Source: Nitrospirota bacterium
GTDB taxonomy: Bacteria; Nitrospirota; Thermodesulfovibrionia; Thermodesulfovibrionales; UBA1546
DNA: 64,000 nt
Direction: 5' to 3'
NCBI GenBank assembly: GCA_016212165.1
Contig: JACRGY010000057.1
Span: forward strand, 1 to 64,000
Part shown: positions 7,111 through 16,026 of the stretch, one piece after another
How positions within the stretch are numbered: the first letter of the stretch is position 1
How the letters are laid out: the number at the start of each line of letters is the position of its first letter
Notes under the pieces: model-generated
Databases searched by the model: none
Seen by the model: the letters and a program-made list of their open reading frames with translations, nothing else
Told to the model about the DNA's origin: nothing
Position numbers and translations under genes: made by a program

Positions 7111-8802
7111 TTAATTTTCGGTAATCTTGTATTTTTCGATTTTCCGGTAGATAGTTTTTCTGTCTATGCCAAGGAGGCGCGCCGCCTTTGCCTTGTTCCA
7201 TGCGGTTTTCTCAAGGGCATGAATTATCTCCTGGCGGTCATTGTCTTTTCTGATTTTGGAAACAGGGATTTTGAGTTCAATAAAGTTTTTGATTTCCGGA
7301 GGCAGATGCTCAACAGTTATGGTATTCTGCCTGCAGAGTATAAAGGCGTGTTCCAGTGTGTGCTCAAGCTCTCTTATATTCCCGGGCCAGTTATAGTTCA
7401 TAAACATTTTTTTAACATCTTCGGAGACAGCCGTAATTTCCTTGTTCAGCTTCTGATTTAATTTTTTCAGGAAGTGGTCCGCAAGCAACGGAATATCTTC
7501 TCTCCTCTCCCTTAACGGAGGCAGGTTTATTTCAATTACCTTCAGGCGGTAGTAGAGGTCTTCTCTGAATTCGCCTTGCCTGATTTTTTCAGAGAGGTCA
7601 TGATTCGTAGCGGCAATTACCCTAACGTCTGCCTTAAGCGTTCCGGAGTCTCCAACCCGCTCAAATTCCTTTTCATGTATCACCCTCATGAGTTTCAGTT
7701 GTATGGCAGGGGATATATCGCCTATTTCATCCAGGAAAATAGTTCCCCCGTCAGCTTTCTGGAACCTTCCAATTTTATCCTGAACAGCTCCGGTGAATGC
7801 GCCTCTAATGTGCCCGAACAGTTCGCTTTCAAGAAGGTTTTCTGAAAGCGCTGAACAATTAACCTTTACGAGCGGTTTGTTGCTGCGGTTCCCGCTGTAA
7901 TGCAGGGCATCTGCGACAAGCTCCTTGCCTGTTCCGCTTTCCCCTGTAATCAGGACTGTTGTCTGAACATCCGCAAGGTCTTCTATCAATGAATATATTT
8001 TCTGTATATTTTCGCTTTTGCCTGTTATATTGTAAAACTGCCTGCGCTCTCCGAGGTTGCGCTCAAGGTCAGCCAGATGAGTTTCATCCCTTACAACAAG
8101 TACCGCTCCTGAAAATTCTTGATGAACGCCCAGTAGTGGCGAGGCGGTTATGGACACGACCTGCCCCCGGTGTTTATGGGAGCATTCAAAGCGCGGTACC
8201 TCAACCGGATGCTTTTTCCCGATGGTTTCTTTGAGCGCTTCAAGACATCTTTCGCATCCTGTTTCCAAAGAATCAAATGCCTTGCCGGTTATGCCTCCGG
8301 AGAAACCGCAAATATTTCCGGCAGCCCTGTTTACTGCAACAATTACAAGCTCTTTATCCACTGTGATTATGGCATCCTTTACGCTTCTGAAGATGGCCTC
8401 GAGATTTGAGTGGTATTTTTCTTTTTCATCATTCAGCGCCTTATGTTTTAAAGCCATGCCGGTTGAGTGGAGCAACGCCTCCTGCGAGACCGGTTTAGTG
8501 ACATAATCAAAGGCCCCGAGCCTGAGGGCATCAGATACAGTCTCTAAGTTAGGATAGCCGGTCATTATGACAACAATGGAGGCTGGATTTTTTTCTTTCG
8601 CCTTCTGAAGGATGTCTATCCCGGTCTTGTCCCCAAGGATAATATCGGCAAATATTACGTCATAATCTCTTTCTCCGATTTTTGCCATTGCGCTTGTGTA
8701 GTTTTCAGCGGTAGCAACATCATAGCCTTCGTCCCGGAGAAAATCCGCAAAGGTAAACCTTATGCTCTCCTCGTCATCTACTACAAGAATCCGCGGGTTC
8801 AT
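7111..8802 (-). CDS. Sigma-54-dependent response regulator (REC-PAS-AAA+-HTH)
   Basis: 563 residues. The receiver domain (3-115) has the phospho-acceptor D53 and K103. A PAS domain (~125-240) contains a CxxC pair at 183/186. The AAA+ domain has Walker A GESGTGKE at 287-294 and the sigma-54 contact loop GAFTGA at 334-339. A Fis-type helix-turn-helix (AKAARLLGIDRKTIYRKI) ends it. A PAS domain inserted between REC and AAA+ is less usual. It overlaps the upstream kinase gene by four bases (ATGA), making a cognate pair. Likely targets include the four-cysteine genes immediately downstream. Confidence 0.93.
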   Translation of the reverse strand: MNPRILVVDDEESIRFTFADFLRDEGYDVATAENYTSAMAKIGERDYDVIFADIILGDKTGIDILQKAKEKNPASIVVIMTGYPNLETVSDALRLGAFDYVTKPVSQEALLHSTGMALKHKALNDEKEKYHSNLEAIFRSVKDAIITVDKELVIVAVNRAAGNICGFSGGITGKAFDSLETGCERCLEALKETIGKKHPVEVPRFECSHKHRGQVVSITASPLLGVHQEFSGAVLVVRDETHLADLERNLGERRQFYNITGKSENIQKIYSLIEDLADVQTTVLITGESGTGKELVADALHYSGNRSNKPLVKVNCSALSENLLESELFGHIRGAFTGAVQDKIGRFQKADGGTIFLDEIGDISPAIQLKLMRVIHEKEFERVGDSGTLKADVRVIAATNHDLSEKIRQGEFREDLYYRLKVIEINLPPLRERREDIPLLADHFLKKLNQKLNKEITAVSEDVKKMFMNYNWPGNIRELEHTLEHAFILCRQNTITVEHLPPEIKNFIELKIPVSKIRKDNDRQEIIHALEKTAWNKAKAARLLGIDRKTIYRKIEKYKITEN

Positions 8803-10313
8803 CTTTTATTCCTCAAAGTTGCAGCAGGCAGGTCTATTATAATTTTGGTAAATTCTCCTTCAGCGCTTTCTATCTTCAGATTACCGTCATGGTCGCTGAT
8901 AATGCCGTGAGTTATACTTAAACCCAGCCCGGTTCCCTTGCCGCTTGGTTTTGTCGAGAAAAACGGATTGATTACTTTATCAATCATATCGGCAGGTATG
9001 CCTGAGCCTTTATCATAAAATATTATCCGCGCATACTGACGGCCTCCAATTGTTATTTCAGAGCCGGTTATCTCAAGGGTTTTGTCCTCATGCTGCTCCT
9101 GGTATTTTTGATTCAAGGCATACCGTGCATTATTTATTACATTCAGGAAGACCTGTTGGATCTGCTGGGAATTTGCAATTATTTCCGGCAGGCCTTCAGG
9201 CATGTTTATCTTCAGTTTTATGCTCTCCTTCAGTATCTGGGCCTCGGTAAGCAGGAGCGCGTCATGCAATATCCCCGGGATAGCATAGACGCTTTTTTCT
9301 ACTGTTCTTTTTCTGGCAAATAAAAGAAGACTTTTCACGATGTTTGCTATACGCCCGCCTTCTTTTATTATCCGGTTGGCAATCTCATTGTCCCTTGTTT
9401 CCCTGTTGATTTTGTTGGCCAGTATCTGGGCATAATTGATGATGCCGTTTAACGGGTTATTTATTTCATGGGCCACCCCTGCGGCAAGCTCTCCCAATGA
9501 TGCAAGATGGGCATTTTGCATAGCCTCAGCCTGCAACAGCACTTTATCTGTTACGTCTATAAGGCTGAAAACCAGCCCCTGCACATTACCGCCGGTATCT
9601 TTTATAGACTGAAGGCTCCAGTCCCAGTATGTTATTCCTCGTTCCGGGTGCTCGGCATATTCAAAGGGCCTGGCATATGCAAAATAGGGTTCTCCAGTTG
9701 TCACAACTTTTCTGAAGATTGCCTTATTCTCTTCATTTGGATATAAATCAAAGTGATTTTTCCCTATGAAAAATTCCGGCTCTCTTTTGTCAGCCTCCGC
9801 ATACAGGCGGTTTACGCGGATAAAATTGAATTCAGCGTCCATGTACGCTAGCAGGATATGGATATTTGAAAAGATGTTTTCCAGCAGTTCGGAGGTTTCA
9901 ATCAGTTTTTTCTTGTCAAGCCGGCGTTCACGGCGAACCTCTGTCTCTCGCAGTTCGCGTTCTACGGCAGGAACAAGTCTCTTTAAATTTCCCTTCATAA
10001 TATAATCGTGCGCTCCGGCCCTCATCGCCTCAACAGCAATGTCCTCGCCAATGTTTCCTGATACGATAATAAAAGGGATGTCAATGCCGCTTTCGTTAAA
10101 AATCTTCAAGGCTTCAATGCCGCTGAATTTAGGAAGCGCATGATCGGAAATAATGATATCCCACTCCTGCTTTTTAAGAGCAGCCGTCATTGCATCGGCT
10201 GTTTCGATGCGCTCGAAGACAGGCTCATACCCGCCGCGTCTGAGTTCGCGCAGCAGAAGAAGCGCGTCGTTTTCCGAATCCTCGATGATTAAAACGCGAA
10301 GCGGCTTAGTCAT
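8799..10313 (-). CDS. Hybrid sensor kinase (REC-PAS-HisKA-HATPase)
   Basis: 504 residues, no membrane segment, so cytosolic. An N-terminal receiver domain has D57 (IIISDHALP). A PAS domain spans about 145-260. The HisKA box has H282 in GVAHEINNPLNG, and the HATPase has GSGIPADMI and GTGLGLSI boxes. With its own receiver it can take phosphate from the upstream kinase or receiver and pass it to the NtrC-like regulator encoded next. The start ATG lies 3 bases downstream of the stop of the receiver gene at 10317. Confidence 0.92.
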   Translation of the reverse strand: MTKPLRVLIIEDSENDALLLLRELRRGGYEPVFERIETADAMTAALKKQEWDIIISDHALPKFSGIEALKIFNESGIDIPFIIVSGNIGEDIAVEAMRAGAHDYIMKGNLKRLVPAVERELRETEVRRERRLDKKKLIETSELLENIFSNIHILLAYMDAEFNFIRVNRLYAEADKREPEFFIGKNHFDLYPNEENKAIFRKVVTTGEPYFAYARPFEYAEHPERGITYWDWSLQSIKDTGGNVQGLVFSLIDVTDKVLLQAEAMQNAHLASLGELAAGVAHEINNPLNGIINYAQILANKINRETRDNEIANRIIKEGGRIANIVKSLLLFARKRTVEKSVYAIPGILHDALLLTEAQILKESIKLKINMPEGLPEIIANSQQIQQVFLNVINNARYALNQKYQEQHEDKTLEITGSEITIGGRQYARIIFYDKGSGIPADMIDKVINPFFSTKPSGKGTGLGLSITHGIISDHDGNLKIESAEGEFTKIIIDLPAATLRNKR

Positions 10314-10316
10314 AGT

Positions 10317-10748
10317 TTACGGCGCTTCATTCAGCACCAGCCAGTATAGCCCCAATTGTTGCACCGCCTCGGCGAACTGATTGAAGTCAACAGGCTTTCG
10401 GATATAGCTGTTGGCTCCAAGCTTATAGCTTTCAATCCGGTCCTTATCCTCACTTGATGTGGTGAGAACGACAACCGGAAGGAGTTTCGTCCTTTCATTT
10501 GCCCGTATGCGGTGCAGAACTTCCAGCCCATCCATCTTCGGCATTTTCAGGTCAAGCAGAACCACCTGAGGCAGAACCTTAGTGTCCCGGCCTTCGAACT
10601 TGCCTGTACCAAAAAGATAATCCAGAGCCTCAACCCCATCCTGTGACACTACTACCTCGTTCAGAATATTGTTCTTTTTGAGCGCCCTCAATGTCAGCTT
10701 CACGTCATCGGGATTGTCTTCCACTAAGAGAATGTGCTTGTTTTTCAT
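10317..10748 (-). CDS. Single-domain response regulator (Rcp1-like)
   Basis: 143 residues, a stand-alone receiver with D66 in [11 protein letters not shown] and the conserved K in RKPVDF. The long loop after helix 2 ([13 protein letters not shown]) is typical of receivers paired with phytochrome-type kinases, as Rcp1 is with Cph1. It sits between two kinase genes and may shuttle phosphate between them. An array of 7-base repeats fills the gap to the upstream kinase gene. Confidence 0.92.
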   Translation of the reverse strand: MKNKHILLVEDNPDDVKLTLRALKKNNILNEVVVSQDGVEALDYLFGTGKFEGRDTKVLPQVVLLDLKMPKMDGLEVLHRIRANERTKLLPVVVLTTSSEDKDRIESYKLGANSYIRKPVDFNQFAEAVQQLGLYWLVLNEAP

Positions 10749-10762
10749 CTAACCTCCATCTT

Positions 10763-10832
10763 TCTATTTCGGATTTGCGATTTCGGATTTTGGATTTAAT
10801 TCCGCATTCTGCACTCCGCACTCCGCAATTCT
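10763..10832. repeat. Heptamer tandem array
   Basis: Ten consecutive imperfect 7-base units (CGGATTT, GCGATTT, CGGATTT, TGGATTT, then AATTCCG, CATTCTG, CACTCCG, CACTCCG, CAATTCT) fill the space between the kinase stop codon at 10833 and the receiver gene start. Confidence 0.75.
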
Positions 10833-12698
10833 TCACCCAAGGGTGAAGAAGACCGTTGCTCCTTTGTTCACCGCACCTTCTATCCATGTCTTGCCGCCAT
10901 GGCGTTCAATTATCCTCTTTACCGTTGCAAGGCCGATGCCTGTACCGGGAAATTCTTCCATCGCATGGAGTCGCTGAAATGGGGTGAACAGTTTTTCAGC
11001 ATAAACCGGGTCAAAACCCGCACCGTTGTCTCTGACATAATAAACTGTCTTTCCTGCCTCCCCTTGTTCCCCTCCTAAATTAGGAGGGGAATTAAAGGGG
11101 AGGTTTGTTTTCCCTAATTCTATCAGTGCCTTGGGATTTTTTGATGTAAACTTCCATGCATTGCCGAACAGGTTCTCCAACACCACATTTAACAGATTCG
11201 CATCGCAATAAGCAAACAGATTTTCTGCAATTATAAACTCCACCTCGCGTTTCTCCGGAGTCTTTTTAAGTCTATCCGCAACCTTCCCGGCAAGCGCACT
11301 AAGGTTTATATTTTCGCGACTCATCCTGACCCGCGTTACGCGCGACAGATTCAGCAGATCGTCAATAAGCTGACCCATACGCTGGGTCCCGGCCCGCATT
11401 CTTTCAAGATAGTCCCTGCCGTGCTCATCCAGTTTATCGGCATAGTCATCGAGAAGGGCGAGACTAAAACCATCTATTCCCCGAAGCGGTGCGCGCAGGT
11501 CATGGGACACTGAATAACTAAAGGCATCCAATTCTTTATTTGCAGCCTCGAGATCTACGACATAACTTCTCAGGTCATCGTTAAGCGATTTAATTTCTTC
11601 CTCAGCCTGTTTGCGCTCTGTGATGTCCCGGGCCACATGCACGGAGCCTAACATCTTCCCCTGGTCATCCAATAGCGGGGTAGTGCTGACGAGGAAGTCC
11701 CCGCCCAATCGCGGCTCATGTACCTCGCATGTATGCTGAGCGCCATCCGATAGAGTGCGTGAATGCGGGCAGAACGCAGGCGGTCCGGACAAGCCGTGCA
11801 CGCATTCGTGACAGAAAAGGCCAACACATTGCTCAGCGCCGATGCCAAGCTTGTCAGCCATTGCCTTGTTGACGCGGATAATACGGTGCTCATTATCGAG
11901 GATTGCGATCATGTCAGGCACACTGTCAAACGTGCGCTCCCATTCCTCTTTGGCTCGGATGAGGGCTTCTTCTATTTTTTTTTGCTCGGTAATATCATGG
12001 ACCATCCCGACAGACCGGATTATCTTTCCGGTTTCATCTCTGAAATGCTGGCATTTCTCATGAACGATACGAATTTCTCCTGAGGATTTCTTTACGACCC
12101 TGTGCTCAATCTCATAAGTATCTCTTCCTTCGCGGAGTGAGCTGGAATATGCTTCATTCACTGTTGTGCGGTCATCCGGGTACACTCTTTCAAGGAATGC
12201 CTCATATGTTGCGCCGAATTCCTGGGGTTGTAATCCGAAAATCCGGTAAACCTCATCAGACCATGCAAGGTTATTATTGACAAGGTCAAGTTCCCAACTG
12301 CCGAGATGTGCAATCTCCTGCGACCTTTTTAAGCGCTGCTCGCTCTCGCCTAAGGCAAGGGCCTGTTTCTCAGCTTTTTCACGCGCAGATCGAAGTCTTT
12401 CGCCCACGTAGCCGACAAAGATGCTGGTTAGAACCATGACTGTGGCTCTCGTAATGTGCGGGGTATCAAGAGTTATTGTATGCATAGGTTCGATAAAAAA
12501 GTAATCCGTTATTATGGATCCCATGAGTCCCGTGAGTACGGCAGGTCCCAACCCTGCGAATAATGCCACGCCGACTGTTACGGGAAATATCATAATATAC
12601 GGTATGCCGTAGCCTATTAAGGGGACAAGGGCAAACCTCAGAAGGATAGCTAACGGAATTGCCAATATCGCGGAAATATAACGCAAGTAGTTTTTCAT
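10833..12698 (-). CDS. Membrane sensor histidine kinase with two PAS domains
   Basis: 621 residues. About four membrane segments in the first 100 residues resemble the KdpD-type DUF4118 module. PAS domains follow at ~125-240 and ~250-370; the second is cysteine/histidine-rich (FCHECVHG, FCPHS), perhaps metal- or redox-sensing. The phosphorylated H399 is in SVSHDLRAPLRG, followed by a HATPase domain with DNGAGFD and GTGIGLATV. Residues 533-547 are an extra segment between the N box and G1 box, encoded by a dispersed palindromic repeat (11069-11103). It heads the phosphorelay operon after the GNAT gene. Confidence 0.9.
   Translation of the reverse strand: MKNYLRYISAILAIPLAILLRFALVPLIGYGIPYIMIFPVTVGVALFAGLGPAVLTGLMGSIITDYFFIEPMHTITLDTPHITRATVMVLTSIFVGYVGERLRSAREKAEKQALALGESEQRLKRSQEIAHLGSWELDLVNNNLAWSDEVYRIFGLQPQEFGATYEAFLERVYPDDRTTVNEAYSSSLREGRDTYEIEHRVVKKSSGEIRIVHEKCQHFRDETGKIIRSVGMVHDITEQKKIEEALIRAKEEWERTFDSVPDMIAILDNEHRIIRVNKAMADKLGIGAEQCVGLFCHECVHGLSGPPAFCPHSRTLSDGAQHTCEVHEPRLGGDFLVSTTPLLDDQGKMLGSVHVARDITERKQAEEEIKSLNDDLRSYVVDLEAANKELDAFSYSVSHDLRAPLRGIDGFSLALLDDYADKLDEHGRDYLERMRAGTQRMGQLIDDLLNLSRVTRVRMSRENINLSALAGKVADRLKKTPEKREVEFIIAENLFAYCDANLLNVVLENLFGNAWKFTSKNPKALIELGKTNLPFNSPPNLGGEQGEAGKTVYYVRDNGAGFDPVYAEKLFTPFQRLHAMEEFPGTGIGLATVKRIIERHGGKTWIEGAVNKGATVFFTLG
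11069..11103. repeat. Palindromic repeat inside a kinase coding region
   Basis: The palindrome CCCCTCCTAAATTAGGAGGGG is followed by AATTAAAGGGGAGG. The same module appears at 60609-60656. Here it lies in frame within the HATPase domain and adds about 15 residues (LPFNSPPNLGG...). Confidence 0.75.
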
Positions 12699-12713
12699 CA
12701 GATTTTTCTCTCG

Positions 12714-13712
12714 CTAACCTGTTTCCGGAAGAAAACTGGGCATGTTTACGCCTTTAAAGGGTTGGAATTCACCCCAGACCTGCTTCAGATGTGTTTCAAC
12801 GTTAACGGCTCCCCATTTATATAATTGCTCGACCATCTTTCTTTTTTCCACCGGAACAACAAATAATACCCATGTTCCCCTGAACCTTTCCAGTTCCCTC
12901 CTGATGAGAGCGATTGCTATTTCTTCGGTGCGGGCAACGCACGGTCCCATCATGTTAAGGGCAGAGTGCTTTACCGAGATCATAAAACCGTCAATCCCCT
13001 TCTGGTCGTTTTCATAGACAGATGCGTGCAATACCTCGCGGGGATTTTTCCGCACACAGGCCGCCTTGGGCGACTCGCTGAGGAGAGCGGATTCGCCTGG
13101 GCGAACAATAGCATAACGATAATCTCTCTCCCGTCTTATTCCGCTGACCTCCATTTCGAGATCGCCCATCCCGCTGACATCCTTAATTGCAGCATCTCTC
13201 ACGCGGTCTTCACCGGGGGCATGAGTATATGGATTATCTCCTGAAACATTTATCACCATATCGTTATGGATAACCCTTGGAATAAACCCTGAACGGTTAT
13301 AGAGCGAAAAGGAATTCATGTTGATTGCACTGCCGACAAGACGGCATGCTTTATAGTTATTTTCCTGAGTAAAGCTGAGGATATGATCTACCATGGCTTT
13401 TCCAACTCCCCGCCTCCAGTAATCCGGATGCACGCTCATAATGCCGAGGGAAACATGGTATTCGCGGGGATGGTAAAAACATGCTCCCATCATACGGCCT
13501 GTATTATTATCAAACGCAGCAATGCTATGCCCCGGCGTCAGGTCATTATAGATATCATAGAAAATTGCCGTTTCCTCCGGCCTGCATCCAAAGTAGTCCT
13601 TGCCCCAGCCGTGTTTCCAATACCATGCATTAAATGAGGTGTAAAGCATCTCTGCGTATTCCAATACATCGGAATCGCACAAGGGGCGAAGCAGAAACGG
13701 CTTACTGCTCAT
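12714..13712 (-). CDS. GNAT-family N-acetyltransferase
   Basis: 332 residues. The GNAT fold occupies ~5-165, with the acetyl-CoA loop in motif A (IMSVHPDYWRRGVGKAMVDH: Q/RxxGxG/A) followed by a LYNRSGF motif. Residues ~170-332 are a second region with weaker similarity that could be another acyltransferase-like half. The substrate is unknown. The gene ends 15 bases before the membrane kinase gene, so it is probably the first gene of the phosphorelay operon, which raises the option that it modifies or tunes a signalling partner (inference). Confidence 0.82.
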   Translation of the reverse strand: MSSKPFLLRPLCDSDVLEYAEMLYTSFNAWYWKHGWGKDYFGCRPEETAIFYDIYNDLTPGHSIAAFDNNTGRMMGACFYHPREYHVSLGIMSVHPDYWRRGVGKAMVDHILSFTQENNYKACRLVGSAINMNSFSLYNRSGFIPRVIHNDMVINVSGDNPYTHAPGEDRVRDAAIKDVSGMGDLEMEVSGIRRERDYRYAIVRPGESALLSESPKAACVRKNPREVLHASVYENDQKGIDGFMISVKHSALNMMGPCVARTEEIAIALIRRELERFRGTWVLFVVPVEKRKMVEQLYKWGAVNVETHLKQVWGEFQPFKGVNMPSFLPETG

Positions 13713-13745
13713 GGCAATTACCTCATAGACAAATTTTTTGTTTAG

Positions 13746-13773
13746 TTTATATCAAGAAGGGCGGTCTTTACAA
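13746..13773 (-). promoter_or_regulatory. Probable promoter of the GNAT and phosphorelay operon
   Basis: On the minus strand TTGTAA (13773-13768), 16-base spacer, then TATAAA (13751-13746) with an upstream TG (TGATATAAA). The predicted start is near 13739, 27 bases before the ATG. Confidence 0.4.
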
Positions 13774-13796
13774 GGGAAGAAAATCGGATTATTTTG

Positions 13797-14240
13797 TTAT
13801 CTTTTTTTCGAGAACGGCCTGTCTATGGATATAAGCCCGCCGCCCGTAAATAGAAGGGCCAGACAGATGCCGGCAACAAGTATATGAAACTCGAACCCCT
13901 CTCCTTTCTGCTGTCCGAACCAGTTCATGAAAAAACCGTTCTTGACATGGTTCATGTATGCACATACTGACATCGCTGTTCCTATGCCGAGTGCCGAGGG
14001 CCTTGTAAGGAAACCGAATATGAGGCCGAGTGAGCCGAAGAATTCTATGAACATCAAAAGGAGAGTCATCCAGAACGGAAAATGAAGGCCGGAAAAAATC
14101 TGGATTGTTTTTTCAAAGCCCGGCCCGCCGTACCAGCCGAGTACCTTCTGGCTTCCATGAGCGAACATCACTGCGCCAAGCGCAAGCCTTAGAAATAGAG
14201 GCGAAATGCTGTTGTCTGTCTTTAATATGAATTTAAACAT
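13797..14240 (-). CDS. DoxX family membrane protein
   Basis: 147 residues with four membrane segments and the DoxX pattern (LRLALGAVMFAHGSQKVLGWYGG, then FIEFFGSLGLIFG and a final LLFTGGGLISIDRPF). DoxX proteins are small inner-membrane proteins linked with quinone or sulfur redox chemistry in some lineages and of unknown role in most. The start overlaps the upstream zinc-ribbon gene stop as TGATG. Confidence 0.88.
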   Translation of the reverse strand: MFKFILKTDNSISPLFLRLALGAVMFAHGSQKVLGWYGGPGFEKTIQIFSGLHFPFWMTLLLMFIEFFGSLGLIFGFLTRPSALGIGTAMSVCAYMNHVKNGFFMNWFGQQKGEGFEFHILVAGICLALLFTGGGLISIDRPFSKKR

Positions 14241-14437
14241 CAGGATGGAACCTCCTGTTTTATATGAATTTCATGTGAGTGTTTTTCAAAACGGAAAATC
14301 TTGCCGCAAATGCACCTGAATTCCTCATTGCCCAGATCCGTAAAAGGGGAATCTGACTCTCCGAGCTTATACCCCTCATCGTCTCTTTTGCAGGAAGGGC
14401 ATACTATTATGTCGTCAAGGCAGAGGCCTGTGCACAT
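14240..14437 (-). CDS. Small zinc-ribbon protein
   Basis: 65 residues with C2/C6 near the start and two CxxC-type pairs, CPSC and CICG, about 28 residues apart, plus a His-rich tail (KHSHEIHIK). It is likely a single zinc ribbon. It is coupled by a one-base overlap to the DoxX gene. Function unknown. Confidence 0.65.
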   Translation of the reverse strand: MCTGLCLDDIIVCPSCKRDDEGYKLGESDSPFTDLGNEEFRCICGKIFRFEKHSHEIHIKQEVPS

Positions 14438-14447
14438 TGTTTTATGA

Positions 14448-14660
14448 CTATTTCTTCCCTTTCTTTTTCTTCTTTACAACCTTTTTATTTGCGGTTTTCT
14501 TTTTTGGCGCCTTTTTTTTAGGCCTTGATTTTTTCGCGGCAGATACCCCTTCCATTCCTATACCGCAGCAGTAGAGCGGGCTTAACTGTGTTTCCGGCAT
14601 TTCTGTAACAACAACCTCGCAGCCGCACTGGCCGCATTCATAAGTTACTATCTTTGCCAT
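14448..14660 (-). CDS. Small Cys-rich protein with lysine-rich tail
   Basis: 70 residues from the ATG at 14660: a compact metal-site region with CGQCGC and YCCG motifs and a tail of about 25 mostly Lys/Ala/Pro residues. The start is chosen because AAAGGAGG lies just upstream and a perfect TTGACA/TATAAT promoter lies 30-60 bases upstream. The frame stays open to an ATG at 14870 that overlaps the upstream stop as ATGA, so a 140-residue form (14448-14870) with a coding-like N-terminus is possible. The cysteine region loosely resembles rubredoxin-type or desulforedoxin sites. Confidence 0.6.
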   Translation of the reverse strand: MAKIVTYECGQCGCEVVVTEMPETQLSPLYCCGIGMEGVSAAKKSRPKKKAPKKKTANKKVVKKKKKGKK

Positions 14661-14691
14661 AACCGTTCCTCCTTTTTTTGATTTTAAACTC

Positions 14692-14719
14692 ATTATAACA
14701 GCATTATTCTCTTTGTCAA
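14692..14719 (-). promoter_or_regulatory. Perfect-consensus sigma-70 promoter
   Basis: On the minus strand TTGACA (14719-14714), 16-base spacer, TATAAT (14697-14692). It lies inside the longer open frame and would drive the 70-residue Cys-rich gene. Confidence 0.6.
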
Positions 14720-14866
14720 ATTTATAAAGGTGATATGCGCAGTCAGGGCCTATTAACCCCATCAAGGATTTATAGCGGAGCCTTATTTTGCCTTCAAGGA
14801 TGAGCCTCCTGTATAATTCCCTCAGGCGGATATCTTCTGCATGCGGATTCTTAAATGAGGTTCTCT

Positions 14867-15400
14867 TCATCGCCTGTAGCGCCTGAAATCATCATCGTCA
14901 GAAAGCTGTTTTTCTACAGAGTGCAGCAGCTTTATTACAACCTTCACCTTGCCCTCCCTGAGCCAGTAGGTAACATCGAGGACATCAGATACGCCAAAAT
15001 CAAGAGGCAGATATAAGGGCCTGAGTTCATACCCTATAGTTTTTCCCTTCCTGTCCATTATTCTGCGTAATTGGGCGCTCCGGAAGGAACGGTGCCGGCT
15101 GATAAAGGTTTCTGCATCATGCAGGGCTTCTTTGACTGATAAGCCTTTTTTTATCCTGTAGTCAAATTCAGGCGCGTAAGGCTCGAATGTGTACCGGTCG
15201 CCTTCGAGGTCAAAAACAGCGATTGTCTCTATATCGCTTGAATGACGGCCTCCGTAGAGTATCAGGGTGAAGACGCCTGTGATATCAGCAGCCTTTGCAG
15301 GCCTGGTTTTAAGGGCTGTTTCAGCGGCAAAAGAAGGAGAAGCTGTGATGCCTGAGGCTGCCGCAAATAAAAAGATGAGGAGATAAAAAATATACTTCAT
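14867..15400 (-). CDS. Secreted protein of unknown function
   Basis: 177 residues. A signal peptide (KYIFYLLIFLFAAASGITA...SFAA) is followed by a domain with alternating strands (FTLILYGGRHSSDIETIAVFD, YELRPLYLP, VTYWLREGKVKVVIKLL). No family was recognised. It is likely periplasmic. It sits 9 bases after the TPR gene and overlaps the following frame by four bases, so it belongs to a small operon running from 16740 to 14448. Confidence 0.68.
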   Translation of the reverse strand: MKYIFYLLIFLFAAASGITASPSFAAETALKTRPAKAADITGVFTLILYGGRHSSDIETIAVFDLEGDRYTFEPYAPEFDYRIKKGLSVKEALHDAETFISRHRSFRSAQLRRIMDRKGKTIGYELRPLYLPLDFGVSDVLDVTYWLREGKVKVVIKLLHSVEKQLSDDDDFRRYRR

Positions 15401-15409
15401 GTTCTTTGT

Positions 15410-16015
15410 TTATTCAGAAACTTGCTTTAAATTCTCACACGCATATCGATTTCCTTTTTCGCAGGCCTTCTTGAAATCAGCAGCAGCCTTTCTTATATAG
15501 GCAACGCCGCGGGAAAAGTATGCGTCGCCATAATTCGGCAGAATACCAAGGGCCTTGTTATAGTCCTCTATGGCCGCATCATGCTGCCCTTTTTTTGCAT
15601 AGGCCACGCCCCGGTTATGATAGGCAGCGGCAAAATCAGGTTTGAGCGCAACAGCCTTTGTTTCATCTTCAATAACATCGCTGTATCGCCCTTTCTTATA
15701 ATAGGCAAGGCCCCGCAGGTGGTATATCTCGGCATCATTAATATTCAGTTTCATAGCCTTGCTGTAATCTCCGATAGCCTCGTCGAATTTTTCTCTTTTG
15801 TAGTAGGCCTGAGCGCGGTTATAGTAGGCCTCGGCAAAATTCGGATTTATTGAAAGGGCCTCGGAGTAATCTTTGATTGCGCTGTCAAACTCGGCTTCAT
15901 TAAAATGGGCGTTTCCTTTATCGAGATAGAGCTGAGGATCCGCGCCATGCGCTATGAGGGAGTTCCATGCGACAATTAGATAAAACGATAAAAAAATAAT
16001 TCCAGGGTTTTTCAT
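15410..16015 (-). CDS. Secreted TPR protein
   Basis: 201 residues. A signal peptide is followed by four canonical TPR motifs in a row (AHFNEAEFDSAIKDYSEAL, AYYKREKFDEAIGDYSKAM, AYYKKGRYSDVIEDETKAV, AYAKKGQHDAAIEDYNKAL) and part of a fifth, ending with a short Cys-containing tail. TPR arrays bind peptides; no partner is evident. It lies 11 bases downstream of the P1-nuclease-like gene. Confidence 0.85.
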   Translation of the reverse strand: MKNPGIIFLSFYLIVAWNSLIAHGADPQLYLDKGNAHFNEAEFDSAIKDYSEALSINPNFAEAYYNRAQAYYKREKFDEAIGDYSKAMKLNINDAEIYHLRGLAYYKKGRYSDVIEDETKAVALKPDFAAAYHNRGVAYAKKGQHDAAIEDYNKALGILPNYGDAYFSRGVAYIRKAAADFKKACEKGNRYACENLKQVSE

Positions 16016-16026
16016 GGTTAACTCCT

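Noticed and set aside
7001..7201. A 66-residue frame overlapping the regulator end
   Set aside because: It runs through the direct-repeat operator region and out of frame through the regulator 3' end.
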